64,000 bases of DNA from Oligoflexia bacterium (GTDB lineage: Bacteria; Bdellovibrionota; Bacteriovoracia; Bacteriovoracales; Bacteriovoracaceae). Under the pieces are notes generated by a model. That model made no database searches. It saw only the letters and a list, made by a program, of their open reading frames with translations, and had not been told where the DNA came from. Positions 63,005 through 64,000 of this stretch are shown one piece after another. The DNA is taken from contig JADFZW010000004.1 in assembly GCA_015232355.1 (NCBI GenBank), positions 124,001 through 188,000 on the forward strand, written 5' to 3'. Position 1 is the stretch's first letter. The number at the start of each line of letters is the position of its first letter. A program made the translations under genes and the position numbers.

Positions 63005-63673
63005 CTATCGACCTCCTACTTTTTCTTTTTCTTTTTCTTTTTCTTTTTTCATTTCTAATTTTAACCAATCGGGAATCATACTTCCTGCTACAGGCACTCT
63101 TGCAAAAGGTGTAGAAGAGAGTCCGCGCACATTTCCATGAGGAGTAAGTTTATGACATTCCCAACATGTTCTCCCCTGACTAGTTGATAAAAATAGACTA
63201 AACATCTTTGGTGGTTGTGAAATTTTTGTATTTTGTTGATTAAAAGTGTTGGTCTTTGTCCACGATTCCATTCCTACAAAGAGTGGAGAGTGGCAACGTT
63301 GACAATTGCTTTGAACAGCTCTAACTCCGGCCTCTTTAATTATTATAGCATCAGGTTCTCCTCTCAAAGTAAAAACGGTCGCATGTCGCAAACCATCCAT
63401 TGCTTTAAATGTCCACTTCTTTACAAAATTATCATGAGGAACATGACAGTCATTGCATGTAGCAACCTCTCGATGAGAACTATGATTCCAAGTTGCGTAC
63501 TCTGGACCCATAATGTGACAATTCATGCAAGTTTTTGGATCATTCGATAGATATGAAAAGAAATTTGATATATGAACTAAAAAAGTAATAACTCCAACTA
63601 AAACACCTAAAAATGTTAAAATAAACCATCTTTTTAGTGGAGAAAAATAACTATTCTTTTTTAAAGTCCTCAA
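63005..63673 (-). CDS. nrfH: NrfH tetrahaem cytochrome, quinol-oxidising partner of NrfA
   Basis: This 222-residue protein of the NapC/NirT family has an N-terminal membrane helix (about 14-38) and four haem motifs: CMNCH, CNDCH, CQRCH and CWECH. It takes electrons from menaquinol to NrfA. The predicted start is a TTG with a weak GGGA upstream, so the start is less certain. A repeated EKEKEKEKV lies near the C-terminus. Confidence 0.9.
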   Translation of the reverse strand: MRTLKKNSYFSPLKRWFILTFLGVLVGVITFLVHISNFFSYLSNDPKTCMNCHIMGPEYATWNHSSHREVATCNDCHVPHDNFVKKWTFKAMDGLRHATVFTLRGEPDAIIIKEAGVRAVQSNCQRCHSPLFVGMESWTKTNTFNQQNTKISQPPKMFSLFLSTSQGRTCWECHKLTPHGNVRGLSSTPFARVPVAGSMIPDWLKLEMKKEKEKEKEKVGGR

Positions 63674-63747
63674 TTATTTTTCCCTTTTCTTTTTTCCTTT
63701 AAAAAAACTCTTTCTAGCTTTATAATTTTATAACATTATAACTTGGA

Positions 63748-63775
63748 TAACACTTTAAAATATGTTTTAGTGTTA
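63748..63775. promoter_or_regulatory. 28-bp palindrome between divergent nrf and transporter genes
   Basis: TAACACT and its complement AGTGTTA flank an A+T core. It sits between the nrfH start (63673) and the transporter start (63846) and may be an operator for one or both. The regulator is unknown, and it is not an FNR-type TTGAT-N4-ATCAA site. Confidence 0.45.
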
Positions 63776-63845
63776 ATGTAGTATTATATTCATTTAATTA
63801 CTAGAGATATTTCTTTATCATTTCATAGAAGGAAAAACATAATCA

Positions 63846-64000
63846 ATGTTACCATATTTAGCAGTAATTGCTTCCTCTCTTATTTGGACTGTTGCCTCTC
63901 AAATGTTTGCACATCTTGGAAGAGAAATCTCCGTAATCAAACTCAGCTTTTACAAAGCACTGATTGCATGCACTCTATTTACTCTTGTTGGTTTCACTCT
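63846..64000 (+). CDS. DMT/EamA-family transporter, 5' part only
   Basis: The first 51 codons (MLPYLAVIASSLIWTVASQM) run off the window end. The first helix with the SSLIWTVASQM phrase, followed by LGREISVIKLSFYKALIAC, fits the start of EamA/DMT-family carriers. AAGGA lies upstream of the ATG. The substrate cannot be told from this fragment. Confidence 0.6.
   Translation, partial: MLPYLAVIASSLIWTVASQMFAHLGREISVIKLSFYKALIACTLFTLVGFT

Noticed and set aside
1-64000. tRNA or rRNA genes
   Set aside because: I saw no cloverleaf-like or rRNA-like segment in the gaps on either strand. A dedicated scan could not be run, so small ones may have been missed.

Overview
The window comes from a strongly A+T-rich genome of a Gram-negative, probably flagellated bacterium. 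Export signals, c-type cytochromes and sigma-28-like promoters support this. Its central feature is a magnetosome gene cluster of about 15 kb on the minus strand (about 45.4 to 30.0 kb), so the organism is most likely magnetotactic. I cannot assign a phylum. The gene set resembles the deep-branching (mad-type) magnetosome clusters more than the alphaproteobacterial ones, although MamL-like and MamN-like genes are present.

Layout. 0-6.4 kb: a minus-strand iron block with two FeoB ferrous iron transporters, two cysteine-rich DtxR-family regulators and a PAS-LuxR regulator. 6.5-10.4 kb: a complete sulfate ABC importer. 10.4-18.8 kb: membrane and coiled-coil proteins of unknown role, a cyclophilin, an HD-GYP protein, a histidine kinase and a response regulator. 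Several of these genes sit behind sigma-28 (FliA)-like promoters. 18.8-21.3 kb: a GC-rich structured element beside a frameshifted Y1/REP-type transposase, a secreted protein, and a paralogue of the small protein at 11.95 kb. 21.5-30 kb: an accessory stretch of four plus-strand genes: a secreted protein-kinase-like protein, an AlbA_2/Schlafen-type regulator, a 1367-residue exported protein and a DUF4143-type ATPase. It is punctuated by copies of one ~75-bp inverted repeat.

30.0-45.4 kb, magnetosome operon, read from 45.4 down: a 38-residue membrane microprotein, MamB, a magnetochrome-PDZ-NifX-like fusion, a triple PDZ-NifX-like fusion, a MamE-like protease with two CXXCH haem sites, a MamO-like pseudoprotease, two zinc-ribbon membrane proteins, MamL-like, MamM-like with altered metal-site residues, MamN-like, two small proteins with hydrophobic C-termini, a zinc-ribbon membrane protein, a coiled-coil protein, a ferredoxin, a TauE/SafE exporter, an ABC ATPase, a HypB/CobW-like GTPase and an Fe-S protein. 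MamK, MamA, MamQ and MamI are not seen and would have to lie elsewhere. Most junctions overlap or are only a few bases apart, so the cluster looks like one transcription unit.

45.7-50.5 kb: a BMP-type nucleoside ABC importer. 50.5-57 kb: two rRNA methyltransferases, two exported single-Cache proteins, and a minus-strand STAS-like/PAS/MCP signalling set. 57.1-58.4 kb: a cyclic 2,3-diphosphoglycerate synthetase-like GTPase. 59.6-63.7 kb: CcsBA (cytochrome c maturation), NrfA and NrfH, giving nitrite reduction to ammonium; the same CcsBA could supply haem to the magnetochrome proteins. The window ends in the first 51 codons of a DMT-family transporter.

Iron import (Feo), haem attachment (CcsBA) and redox-active magnetosome proteins together suggest magnetite or greigite formation under low oxygen. 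A recurring trait of this DNA is short tandem repeats (4-10 bp units) placed in leaders and at gene ends.
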